Notes under the pieces: model-generated | The model's database searches: none | Told to the model about the DNA's origin: nothing | What the model saw: the letters and a program-made list of their open reading frames with translations, nothing else | In this document: in pieces, positions 6,143-12,366 of the stretch | Layout of the letters: the number at the start of each line of letters is the position of its first letter | Numbering within the stretch: position 1 is the first letter of the stretch | DNA from: JBNJGT01 sp964473285 | Lineage (GTDB): Archaea > Nanobdellota > Nanobdellia > Woesearchaeales > JACJVW01 | DNA: 14,277 nucleotides | Assembly (NCBI GenBank): GCA_964473285.1 | Contig: CAYYOI010000041.1 | Coordinates: 1 to 14,277, forward strand | Direction: 5' to 3' | Position numbers and translations under genes: made by a program

Positions 6143-7930
6143 TCAGATTAGGATAGATTCTAGGTATTGTACTCTCTCATAACAGTTCTTGTGTTTTTCA
6201 GCTATAGCTGTCTGTCTCTGTCTTATGTCATTAGCTAAATCATTAATCTGCTTGTCTGTCTCTTGTATCCTGAGGATATATTCATCTATCTGGTCAAGAA
6301 GCTGTTCGCAATACATCCGCGAGTATGATCTCTTGAGATCCTGATTAAGCTCATTTATGAATCTCATGTCAATCTCTTCACCAATTATTTCCTCCAGTTC
6401 TTCTGATTCTTGAGAAGGGAACTCATGATAAGATTGATCAGGCTCAACAGTTTGTTCATAATTATCAGATAAGTCATCTGGAATGATGCCTTGGTCTTTT
6501 AATCTTTCAAGTCCCTGATATAAATTATGGTGATCATCAGACTCCTGGGTTTCCTCTGGTTCAATATATGACTCTTCGGGTTGTTGTGGTATTTCTTGTG
6601 TTGGTGTATATGAATCCTCAACTCTTTCTTCAGTTGGTTTGTATGATTCTTTTGTAGTTTGTATGGGCTTTTCTTGAATGTCAGAATATTTTGAGCTTTC
6701 ATCAGGCTCTTGCTTTTCTTTGTGTCTTCTTATGTGGTCTTTAATTCCAGGCCTGCTCTTGTCGATGTCATAGATGATCTCAGTAAATCTTTCTTTTTGC
6801 TTTTGAAGATCCTTGAAGTATGGAATTTGCTGAAGTGTTTTGGTGATGTCATCAGAGAGATATGATTTATTCCGGATGTATTTCAGGCAGTGGTCTACCA
6901 AGTTTCCCATATCACTTGCTGACTGCACTTTATTGTAGAGTGATCGAAGGAAAAAATTATCTGGTTCCTTCACTTCTGGTTGGATTGGTGGTTGGTTTGG
7001 TTGGACTGGTGGCTCTATCTGTTTTTCGGTGTATCTTTTCTTTAATTCTGAAGGGACCACAAACTGTTTTGGAACTATATCTCTTAGAAGTCTCTCATTG
7101 AATGAGGTTCCGTCAAGGATATCATTGACCATCTCATCAAGGTCAATCTTGCAATCCACATCCATGTCAGCGATGTTTACTGTCCTGAATCTTTCTTCAA
7201 ACGGCAATATGTTGCCAGGATTCTCAAAATCTTCTAGCGCAACATACATGTGATAGTCATCTAATGGTTTTGGATTACTCTTGTCAAATGTGAATTTGTT
7301 GATAACAAGACTATAGAAGAAACTTACACCTTTTGCCTTTTTGGTCTCGATTGTGATTGGATCTTTTGGGATGCTTCCAAGGCTTGTATCAGGAAGGATT
7401 ATTTCTGTACCGAAATTGTCCTGAAGCTGTAGATTTATGTTTCCATCAGATTTATTTACAAAGGCTTTTTGTTTTATATTCTCCTCATAAAGCTTAAGAA
7501 TATTTTGGTTAAGTATATTAGTTGCCGCTGATTTCAAAGTAGTATTGTCATCAGGTGAGGGGTGGGTTCTTATATAGGAATGGCTATGCCACATTCCAAT
7601 TGACTTGAAATTCTGGTTGTTTATAACAGGTTCTCCAATGGATTCAAATGAGGCATTGAGGGATAAGACCTCTTGATTATAGCTGTAATGTACATCAGTT
7701 GGAATTCCGTCAGTCCTTTGAACTGGTGTTATAAGTGTGCCAGCACATTCAAAATCCCTTCCTGTAACTTCACATATCAGTTTTGCATATAAAGCTGCTT
7801 TCTGCCATACCAAGGAAGGAATTGTGATTGTATCAAACATGCGGTCTATTGACTTGTTTGTGAAATTTTTTTTTTTAAAGTATTCCCTATATTTTTTCTC
7901 ATCAAAATACCTTCTTCTTTTTTGGTTCAT
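6143..7930 (-). CDS. JAB/JAMM-domain protein with long acidic tail (putative deubiquitinase-like isopeptidase)
   Basis: The N-terminal half (about 35-215) is a JAB1/MPN domain with a complete zinc-metallopeptidase JAMM motif: E61 in RDFECAGTL, H115 and H117 in GMWHSHSY, S125 and D128 in PSPDD (HxHx7SxxD). Such domains cut isopeptide bonds or tails of ubiquitin-like proteins (Rpn11, BilD, archaeal Rpn11-like). Residues 305-322 are Pro/Gln-rich, 323-400 helical, 405-515 acidic low complexity with three ESY/DSY units (428, 439, 453), and 515-595 a helical C-terminus. The frame is open upstream to a TTG at 7987; the ATG at 7930 is preferred, overlapping the E1-like gene by 29 bases. At 595 residues it is far longer than a bare JAB domain (about 130), so the tail probably binds substrate or partners. 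Confidence 0.88.
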   Translation of the reverse strand: MNQKRRRYFDEKKYREYFKKKNFTNKSIDRMFDTITIPSLVWQKAALYAKLICEVTGRDFECAGTLITPVQRTDGIPTDVHYSYNQEVLSLNASFESIGEPVINNQNFKSIGMWHSHSYIRTHPSPDDNTTLKSAATNILNQNILKLYEENIKQKAFVNKSDGNINLQLQDNFGTEIILPDTSLGSIPKDPITIETKKAKGVSFFYSLVINKFTFDKSNPKPLDDYHMYVALEDFENPGNILPFEERFRTVNIADMDVDCKIDLDEMVNDILDGTSFNERLLRDIVPKQFVVPSELKKRYTEKQIEPPVQPNQPPIQPEVKEPDNFFLRSLYNKVQSASDMGNLVDHCLKYIRNKSYLSDDITKTLQQIPYFKDLQKQKERFTEIIYDIDKSRPGIKDHIRRHKEKQEPDESSKYSDIQEKPIQTTKESYKPTEERVEDSYTPTQEIPQQPEESYIEPEETQESDDHHNLYQGLERLKDQGIIPDDLSDNYEQTVEPDQSYHEFPSQESEELEEIIGEEIDMRFINELNQDLKRSYSRMYCEQLLDQIDEYILRIQETDKQINDLANDIRQRQTAIAEKHKNCYERVQYLESILI

Positions 7931-9338
7931 GGGTGATTGTTTCCTGGCATTCGCAGGGGTTGTCAGAGCAATATGTACAGCGTTCAACAGGAGTATTTAT
8001 GAGTTTATAATTGTTTTCAATACTAAATTCTGTTTTTGTGTTGAAGGGAAGGTCTTTTCCATTGAAATATTTTAATGCTTCCTCTGTCATGAGGGCACCC
8101 AGGAAAGCATTTGTCACGACAACATTCGATTCCTGCATTGTTGCGCAGCTTAAGGTCTCCAGATATTCATTGAAGTATCTTATCTGTGCTTCATAGTGCT
8201 CGTTTTGGCAATTGAGGCAGGCAGTTTTTCCTGGAATATACCTTTCCATGGTGCTGGAAAACGGAGTGATTCCTCCATTTATCAAGGGAATTCCTGCTGC
8301 GTATGCTATCTCGTCGAGTTCTTTTCTGGTTGATGGATTATCCGGGGCTGAGAATATGAGGTCGTAGTTTTCAGCTCTTATCCAGGATTCATCTTCTTTT
8401 GAGATCTTTTTTGGGATTGGTTTGTATATGGCAGGTTTGAGATCATTCAAGCTTTGGCATATTGCTTCTGCCTTATTATGATTATTGAACGCGTCGTTTT
8501 CCCTGTATAGGATCTGGCGATTCAGATTTGATATGCTTACTGTATCGTGGTCTGCGATGTGCATCTCTGCAATATTTGAAAGGGCACAATTCATGGCAAT
8601 GTAGGTCCCTACACCTCCTGCTCCTACTAAAAGAACCTTCTTGTCATAAAGCTCTTTTTCAAGATTACTTGTCTCATAGGAGAATTCATGATGCATACCT
8701 CCCTTGTTGTTCTCTTCTTTGAGAGGCATTATTGCTGACCTTATCTTATCTGTGACAAGTGCTGCGATTGCTGAACTTGTGGTTATTCCTTGCCTGTACT
8801 TTTCAAACTCATGCATGTGGTAATCTATCTTTCTGAATGGTGCATCACTTTTCCTTTGAAGAGTGTTCTTTTTATTCATGATTACCTTTTCAAGTGGGGA
8901 AGATGCTCTGCTGAAGTTCTCCATTACAATGGATGCCTTCGTGCTGCTGGAAGAGGCAGATATGAAGGATTTTGCATATCTTTTGGCATTCTTGAAATTG
9001 CGGTCCTTGAAGTAAGGCTGGTTTGATGTGTCGACAATTATGTCAATGTCCTTGAGGTACATGTCATCCTCTAAAGGCGGCCTGTTTATTGATTCAATAT
9101 TGATTTCTGGTGAAAGATCCTTTACAAGGGATACAAGTGACTCTCTATCCTGTGCAATACGAAAATCAGTGGCTCCTGAAGAGAAAAGCCTGATGTTTTT
9201 GAAATTAAGCCCTGCAAGATATGCTATGGTAAAGCCTGTTATCGGTCCATTGCCAGTAACTGCAACAGTATTATCCTGGAGGGCTTGTGGGTTCCATCCT
9301 TCAATCGCATCCTGTCTTGCGGTCCTTTCAGTACTCAT
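7902..9338 (-). CDS. E1/ThiF-like adenylating enzyme with two Rossmann domains
   Basis: The second domain (about 225-460) is a canonical ThiF/MoeB/E1 adenylation domain: nucleotide loop GAGGVG (239-244), D263 and D265 in IADHDTVSISNLNRQ with N271, N273 and R274, K289, and D333 in FSAPDN. Zinc cysteines are CxxC at 374/377 and 454/457. C398 in TLSCATMQ sits where MoeB-type enzymes have a conserved cysteine region and is the best candidate for a thioester or persulfide. The first domain (about 15-130) looks like a degenerate Rossmann fold with GNGPITG (29-35) and no catalytic residues, recalling the inactive half of eukaryotic E1s. Such enzymes adenylate the C-terminus of a ubiquitin-like protein. 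The gene overlaps the upstream one by 11 bases and the JAB gene by 29. Confidence 0.92.
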   Translation of the reverse strand: MSTERTARQDAIEGWNPQALQDNTVAVTGNGPITGFTIAYLAGLNFKNIRLFSSGATDFRIAQDRESLVSLVKDLSPEINIESINRPPLEDDMYLKDIDIIVDTSNQPYFKDRNFKNAKRYAKSFISASSSSTKASIVMENFSRASSPLEKVIMNKKNTLQRKSDAPFRKIDYHMHEFEKYRQGITTSSAIAALVTDKIRSAIMPLKEENNKGGMHHEFSYETSNLEKELYDKKVLLVGAGGVGTYIAMNCALSNIAEMHIADHDTVSISNLNRQILYRENDAFNNHNKAEAICQSLNDLKPAIYKPIPKKISKEDESWIRAENYDLIFSAPDNPSTRKELDEIAYAAGIPLINGGITPFSSTMERYIPGKTACLNCQNEHYEAQIRYFNEYLETLSCATMQESNVVVTNAFLGALMTEEALKYFNGKDLPFNTKTEFSIENNYKLINTPVERCTYCSDNPCECQETITHEPKKKKVF

Positions 9339-10422
9339 TTGTCACATTCCATGGGTTTGATGTTTTCATATGTTCAAAAATGTCTTCTGTCAAAACATGC
9401 CAGGGATTGCCTTTTTCTGCTGAGATATAACCATTAATGACCTGGTTGTAGCCGTTACGAAGGGTTTCTCCTATCATCTTTGGTATGATTGTAGGGTCCT
9501 CTCTTGCCATTTTCCTGTATCTTTCATATTCCTCCCTGTCAGTTGAGGCACATATCTTTTGTTCGGGTGTATCTTTGAACTGGATTCCTGGATGAGAATA
9601 AGGTTCCATTATGATGGGGTCGTCCCAGGTGATAGTCTTTCCATTTTTTACCCTGACTGCAACACTTGCAGATGGGAACTGGAAATATTCTTTTGTTGTG
9701 GGTTCATAGAGGGCGAATCTTCCTGTCTTTGCGTAGACATAGAATGCATTACCCTTTTTTGTAAACCCGAAATCATCTTCCTCATAGGACCCTTTCTTTG
9801 CGGCTTCAAGTATGTAATCGTCCTTTGAATTTAATTGCTGCTTTATCTTGTCTTTTTCAGTTGAAAAGTACATATCAATCTGTCTTTTGAATTCATTTAC
9901 GTATGTTTTCCTAAGGTCCTGTGATCTTGCGAGATGGGGGAGAAGCTGATAGTTATTTTCATGAAGACGGATATACTCGTTTGCCTTGTTTCCTTTGACC
10001 AGCTTGAAAAGCGCCTCATTAAAGGAGAACATTCCATTGTCAAGGACTTTTTTTGCTACTGAAAGCTCTTCTATGTCAAACTCTTCTTTTTCTATATCTT
10101 CATATTTCTTTTCCAGTCTGAAGCTTGGATGAACTTGTTTTATTATCATCTCGACAATATCAAGATCATTGCACTGGGCATTTGAGAGTTTTAGGTTTTC
10201 ATCTTCTGCAATCTGGTCAATTTGCTTGCTCATGTAATCCTTGTTCAGGGCCAGGCTTTCCTGATCAAAAATATTGGTATCTCCTGCATCCTCTATTGCA
10301 AACCTTGAGCCATAAAAAAAAAGAAAATCTTTATCGCCTTCATATGGCAATACCAGATACCTTCTTCCATCTGCAATTATGAAATGCTCTTTCTCTATCC
10401 ATTCATCAAGGCTGGTTCTCAT
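9328..10422 (-). CDS. Possible E2-like conjugating protein, otherwise unknown
   Basis: No family match is certain for this 364-residue protein. The first 200 residues are mainly helical and charged. The segment 223-275 looks like four strands (NAFYVYAKTG, RFALYEPTTKEYFQFP, SVAVRVKNGKTITW, DPIIMEPY). It is followed by HPG at 277-279 and a cysteine at 291 in QKICAS, then three helices. The series strands - HPx - short loop - IC - helices resembles the UBC/E2 fold (HPN ... IC), though the loop is 14 residues rather than about 10. Position between the candidate modifier and the E1 supports an E2 role. C291 would be the thioester cysteine. The start overlaps the upstream stop as ATGA (10422-10419). 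A simple partner protein of the E1 is the main alternative. Confidence 0.55.
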   Translation of the reverse strand: MRTSLDEWIEKEHFIIADGRRYLVLPYEGDKDFLFFYGSRFAIEDAGDTNIFDQESLALNKDYMSKQIDQIAEDENLKLSNAQCNDLDIVEMIIKQVHPSFRLEKKYEDIEKEEFDIEELSVAKKVLDNGMFSFNEALFKLVKGNKANEYIRLHENNYQLLPHLARSQDLRKTYVNEFKRQIDMYFSTEKDKIKQQLNSKDDYILEAAKKGSYEEDDFGFTKKGNAFYVYAKTGRFALYEPTTKEYFQFPSASVAVRVKNGKTITWDDPIIMEPYSHPGIQFKDTPEQKICASTDREEYERYRKMAREDPTIIPKMIGETLRNGYNQVINGYISAEKGNPWHVLTEDIFEHMKTSNPWNVTNEY

Positions 10423-10838
10423 CGGTATTTCAATACTTTCTCAAGCGGACTACTAACAACAGAATTCAGATCAGCTACCATTTCAACAACATCGTATAGT
10501 TGCCCTTCAATTTCTCTTTCATATGCTGCATCCTTGACAAGGTCATTTACTGAGAAAATATCTTTATTGGTATGTGGGTTTCTGATCTTCTCCTGTCCTT
10601 TGTATGCATGGATTGTCATGCCTATGCTGTATCTCATATTGTTTCTTATGTTCTCAACTATATTTTTTTCTGTCCTTGTTGGTGAGTCCTTATTGTCAAC
10701 ATCTTTTGACATTATCTTGATGAGGTCTCCAAGTGTCATGTTCAGATAATCCCTATCCGGAGTCTCATGTAAATATACAATAGGGTCTGCTTCAAAGTTT
10801 TGTCTGTCTGTCAGACATGCTGCAAATGATTTTTCCAT
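10419..10838 (-). CDS. Small paralogous protein, copy 1 (candidate ubiquitin-like modifier)
   Basis: The 139-residue protein is identical to copy 2 over residues 1-54 and differs at 20 positions between 55 and 129. The shared last ten residues are SPLEKVLKYR. The frame extends upstream to a TTG at 10892, but that stretch is a remnant of another gene. A strong Shine-Dalgarno (GGAGGG) 6 bases before the ATG at 10838 marks the start. The C-terminal half could be a beta-grasp: strand MTIHAYKG, a hairpin IRNPHTNKDIFSV, a helix NDLVKDAAYE, then strands. There is no terminal Gly-Gly. The ubiquitin-like role rests on this weak pattern and on its position before the E2-like/E1/JAB genes. Its stop overlaps the next start (ATGA), so the two are translationally coupled. 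Confidence 0.7.
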   Translation of the reverse strand: MEKSFAACLTDRQNFEADPIVYLHETPDRDYLNMTLGDLIKIMSKDVDNKDSPTRTEKNIVENIRNNMRYSIGMTIHAYKGQEKIRNPHTNKDIFSVNDLVKDAAYEREIEGQLYDVVEMVADLNSVVSSPLEKVLKYR

Positions 10839-10842
10839 ATTA

Positions 10843-10850
10843 TCCCTCCT
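10843..10850 (-). promoter_or_regulatory. Shine-Dalgarno site of small-gene copy 1
   Basis: The GGAGGG core on the minus strand, about 6 bases before the ATG at 10838, decides this start over the upstream TTG. The same sequence precedes copy 2. Confidence 0.75.
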
Positions 10851-10867
10851 GATCTTTTGAACCATGG

Positions 10868-10950
10868 AATTCTTTATGCCTTCATATGACAATAGATGCC
10901 TTCTTCCTTCTGCAATTGCTCTTTATCCATTCCTCAAGGCTGGTTCTCAT
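10868..10950 (-). pseudogene. Dead 5' fragment of the E2-like gene left by the duplication
   Basis: On the minus strand an ATG at 10950 overlaps the stop of small-gene copy 2 exactly as the real E2-like start overlaps copy 1. It then encodes MRTSLEEWIK, matching MRTSLDEWIE of the intact gene. Small deletions and substitutions follow, and the frame ends at 10882 after 22 codons. Matching continues out of frame to about 10868 (the CATATGAAGGC region). It is therefore a truncated relic from the duplication junction, not a functional gene. Confidence 0.85.
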
Positions 10951-11366
10951 CGGTATTTCAATACTTTCTCAAGCGGACTTGCGACAGTAGCATTCAGATT
11001 TGCTACCATTTCAACAGTGTCGTATATATCTCCTTCTACATCTCTTTCATATGCTGCATCCTTGACAAGGTCATTTACTGAGAAAACATGTTTGTTGGTA
11101 TGTGGGTTTCTGATCTTTTCATCTCCTTTGTATGCATGGATGGTTATACCTTTACTGTATTTTATATTGTCTCTTATGTTGTCAACAATCTTTTTTTCTG
11201 TCCATGTTGGTGAGTCCTTATTATCAACATCTTTTGACATTATCTTGATGAGGTCTCCAAGTGTCATGTTCAGATAATCCCTATCCGGAGTCTCATGTAA
11301 ATATACAATAGGGTCTGCTTCAAAGTTTTGTCTGTCTGTCAGACATGCTGCAAATGATTTTTCCAT
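10947..11366 (-). CDS. Small paralogous protein, copy 2, first gene of the right operon
   Basis: This 139-residue protein has the same layout as copy 1: an N-terminal section with DPIVYLHE and LNMTLGDLIKIMSKD, a charged linker around 50-70, then ITIHAYKGDEKIRNPHTNK and FSVNDLVKDAAYERD. Changes between the copies are mostly conservative (I/V, D/E, S/A) apart from R55W, I72K and D93H, so both are probably under selection and functional. The start is fixed by GGAGGG 6 bases upstream. It is followed by the 22-codon relic rather than directly by the E2-like gene. As for copy 1, a ubiquitin-like fold is possible but unproven. Two modifier isoforms, or a heteromeric partner pair, are both possible. 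Confidence 0.72.
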   Translation of the reverse strand: MEKSFAACLTDRQNFEADPIVYLHETPDRDYLNMTLGDLIKIMSKDVDNKDSPTWTEKKIVDNIRDNIKYSKGITIHAYKGDEKIRNPHTNKHVFSVNDLVKDAAYERDVEGDIYDTVEMVANLNATVASPLEKVLKYR

Positions 11367-11370
11367 ATTA

Positions 11371-11378
11371 TCCCTCCT
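11371..11378 (-). promoter_or_regulatory. Shine-Dalgarno site of small-gene copy 2
   Basis: The GGAGGG core on the minus strand lies about 6 bases before the ATG at 11366. Confidence 0.75.
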
Positions 11379-11403
11379 GATCTTTTTAGGTAAAATATGC
11401 TTG

Positions 11404-11414
11404 AAATTTAAATT
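11404..11414 (-). promoter_or_regulatory. TATA-like box of the right operon
   Basis: AATTTAAATTT on the minus strand lies about 38-48 bases before the first ATG. With a start site roughly 25 bases on, the leader would be about 15-20 bases and would contain the Shine-Dalgarno site. No other box of this quality lies between 11366 and 6143, so the five genes are probably one transcript. Confidence 0.45.
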
Positions 11415-11446
11415 GGTTATTGAGAGAAAGATAAAATACTTCCATC

Positions 11447-11460
11447 AATCTTGAAAGATT
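11447..11460. promoter_or_regulatory. Palindrome upstream of the right operon
   Basis: AATCTTGAAAGATT is a perfect 6-bp inverted repeat with a 2-base centre, about 33 bases upstream of the operon TATA box. It could be an operator or activator site. In AT-rich DNA a chance origin is possible. Confidence 0.3.
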
Positions 11461-11505
11461 TTCAGGTTTGGGTCAAATGTAGATATTTGGGTAGAAAAAT
11501 TAGAG

Positions 11506-11546
11506 TACTTCTAGGAATGACATTATTAAATAAACAATTAGAAGTA
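11506..11546. repeat. Inverted repeat between the operon promoter and the membrane-protein gene
   Basis: TACTTCTA (11506-11513) and TAGAAGTA (11539-11546) are exact inverted copies separated by 25 bases. A related TACTTCC occurs at 11437. It lies in the divergent intergenic region and may be a paired protein-binding site. Confidence 0.3.
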
Positions 11547-11581
11547 TCAAAAAAGACAGAACGATTTATAAATGCCTGATC

Positions 11582-11590
11582 TTATAAATA
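11582..11590 (+). promoter_or_regulatory. TATA-like box for the membrane-protein pseudogene
   Basis: TTATAAATA lies 26-34 bases before the ATG at 11616. A second similar box, TTTATAAATG, is at 11565-11574. Confidence 0.45.
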
Positions 11591-11615
11591 AAGTATTAAT
11601 AGTTGAGTTGTTTAA

Positions 11616-12261
11616 ATGGCAACTAGTTAATTCTCATTGTTCTTCCTTTTTGCTCTTATGTTTATTGCATTATCTGGATTTGTCTTTTCAATAATGGTCT
11701 ACAGGCATACCCGTGGGGCTATGCGGGCATGGCTATATCTGTCAGTCTATGGTATGGCAAATGCAGTCCTTGGTATTGGTCCGGAATTTTCTTAACGGAA
11801 TGCCTTTACAAGTAATGTATTTCCTGCAGGCAATTTGTATTATTCTGATATTTACATTTGTGGTCTTGAGTGCTACTGAATTCCTCAACCAATTCAATCT
11901 CAGTTTCAGGTTTCTTTCAGGACGAAACATCCTGAGTTTCGTAGGGATAATTTTACTTGGTGTCGTTGTGTTCAATTTGACGAGTCTTACATCTCTTTGG
12001 GCACAAAGGCTCTATAGTATTGCAATACTTGGACTTTGCTTGTCTTATTTGATAATATTACTACCTATGGGAAAGCTTTGCTTTCATGCAAAAAAAGCTC
12101 CATGGTTCTTTCTCTGGATTGGATGGTTCTTCAATGCATTGCTAATATTCTCACTATTAGGAGGATCCTGTTGTGAGGTAAATGAAGTTCTTGCAGAAAG
12201 CGTTTTTATCGTGCTTGCTATGGGGCTACTCTGGCATAAGATGCATAATATAAAATCATAA
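11616..12261 (+). pseudogene. Polytopic membrane protein, apparently broken by a stop and a frameshift
   Basis: An ATG at 11616 fits the TATA box but its frame meets TAA at 11628. The same frame then stays open and hydrophobic from about 11631 (an ATG is at 11658: MFIALSGFVFSIMVYRHT) to a stop just after GIGPEFS near 11793. The neighbouring frame continues from there as LNGMPLQVMYFLQAICIILI and on to 12261. Joined near 11780-11795, the frames make about 210 residues with six or seven membrane spans, resembling an integral membrane sensor-type domain without any kinase part. The family is not recognised. Either the gene is decaying or the base calls are wrong at two places. A short product from 11713 (GTG) is possible but would start mid-protein. 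Confidence 0.55.
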
Positions 12262-12265
12262 ATTA

Positions 12266-12293
12266 TTCTTTTTTACTTATTCTTAAATTTTTT
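12266..12293 (+). terminator. T-rich stretch after the membrane-protein gene
   Basis: Runs of six T (around 12269-12274) and six T (around 12288-12293) follow the stop at 12261 by a few bases. They fit archaeal T-tract termination; no strong hairpin is seen. Confidence 0.35.
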
Positions 12294-12327
12294 ATACATA
12301 AATGCCTCTTGTCTGAGTCCCTATAGA

Positions 12328-12335
12328 TTTATATA
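12328..12335 (+). promoter_or_regulatory. TATA-like box of the MscS gene
   Basis: TTTATATA lies about 32-39 bases before the ATG at 12367, giving a leader of roughly 10 bases that would include the GGGAGGT at 12357-12363. Confidence 0.5.
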
Positions 12336-12356
12336 GTATGATATATTAATGCGCAT

Positions 12357-12363
12357 GGGAGGT
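12357..12363 (+). promoter_or_regulatory. Shine-Dalgarno site of the MscS gene
   Basis: GGGAGGT ends 3 bases before the ATG at 12367. It lies inside the alternative reading from 12349, so 12367 is the better start. Confidence 0.6.
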
Positions 12364-12366
12364 AAT

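Larger units (their letters stand above)
10327..10858. repeat. Tandem duplication, unit 1
   Basis: The unit spans the first ~95 bases of the E2-like gene plus the whole of small-gene copy 1 and its Shine-Dalgarno. It matches 10868-11386 with an offset of 528 bases over the small gene. The segment 10677-10858 differs from unit 2 by one base that I can find. Confidence 0.85.
10868..11386. repeat. Tandem duplication, unit 2
   Basis: The unit spans the E2-like gene relic plus small-gene copy 2 and its Shine-Dalgarno. Similarity to unit 1 stops at 11386, where unit 2 runs into the operon promoter region, and at about 10868 within the relic. Confidence 0.85.

Noticed and set aside
7029..7253. Plus-strand open frames within the JAB gene (6862-7101, 7029-7253, 7737-8075).
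   Set aside because: They have no promoter or ribosome-binding site and lie opposite a gene with clear motifs.
7931..7987. An N-terminal extension of the JAB protein from a TTG at 7987.
   Set aside because: It lies inside the end of the E1-like gene (zinc CxxC region) and has no ribosome-binding site; an ATG follows at 7930.
10839..10892. An 18-residue N-terminal extension of small-gene copy 1 from a TTG at 10892.
   Set aside because: The extension lies in the relic of the E2-like gene and is absent from copy 2. The ATG at 10838 has a strong ribosome-binding site.
10384..11277. Two long plus-strand open frames (10384-10749 and 10864-11277) with similar products that look like a repeated protein family.
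   Set aside because: They are antisense shadows of the two small paralogous genes; their similarity comes from the tandem duplication. The minus-strand frames have Shine-Dalgarno sites and coupled stops.
6143..11366. Reading the E1-like gene as a simple MoeB/ThiF cofactor enzyme.
   Set aside because: There are no molybdopterin or thiamine genes nearby, the protein has an extra Rossmann half, and it is coupled to a JAMM peptidase gene. Sulfur transfer cannot be fully excluded.
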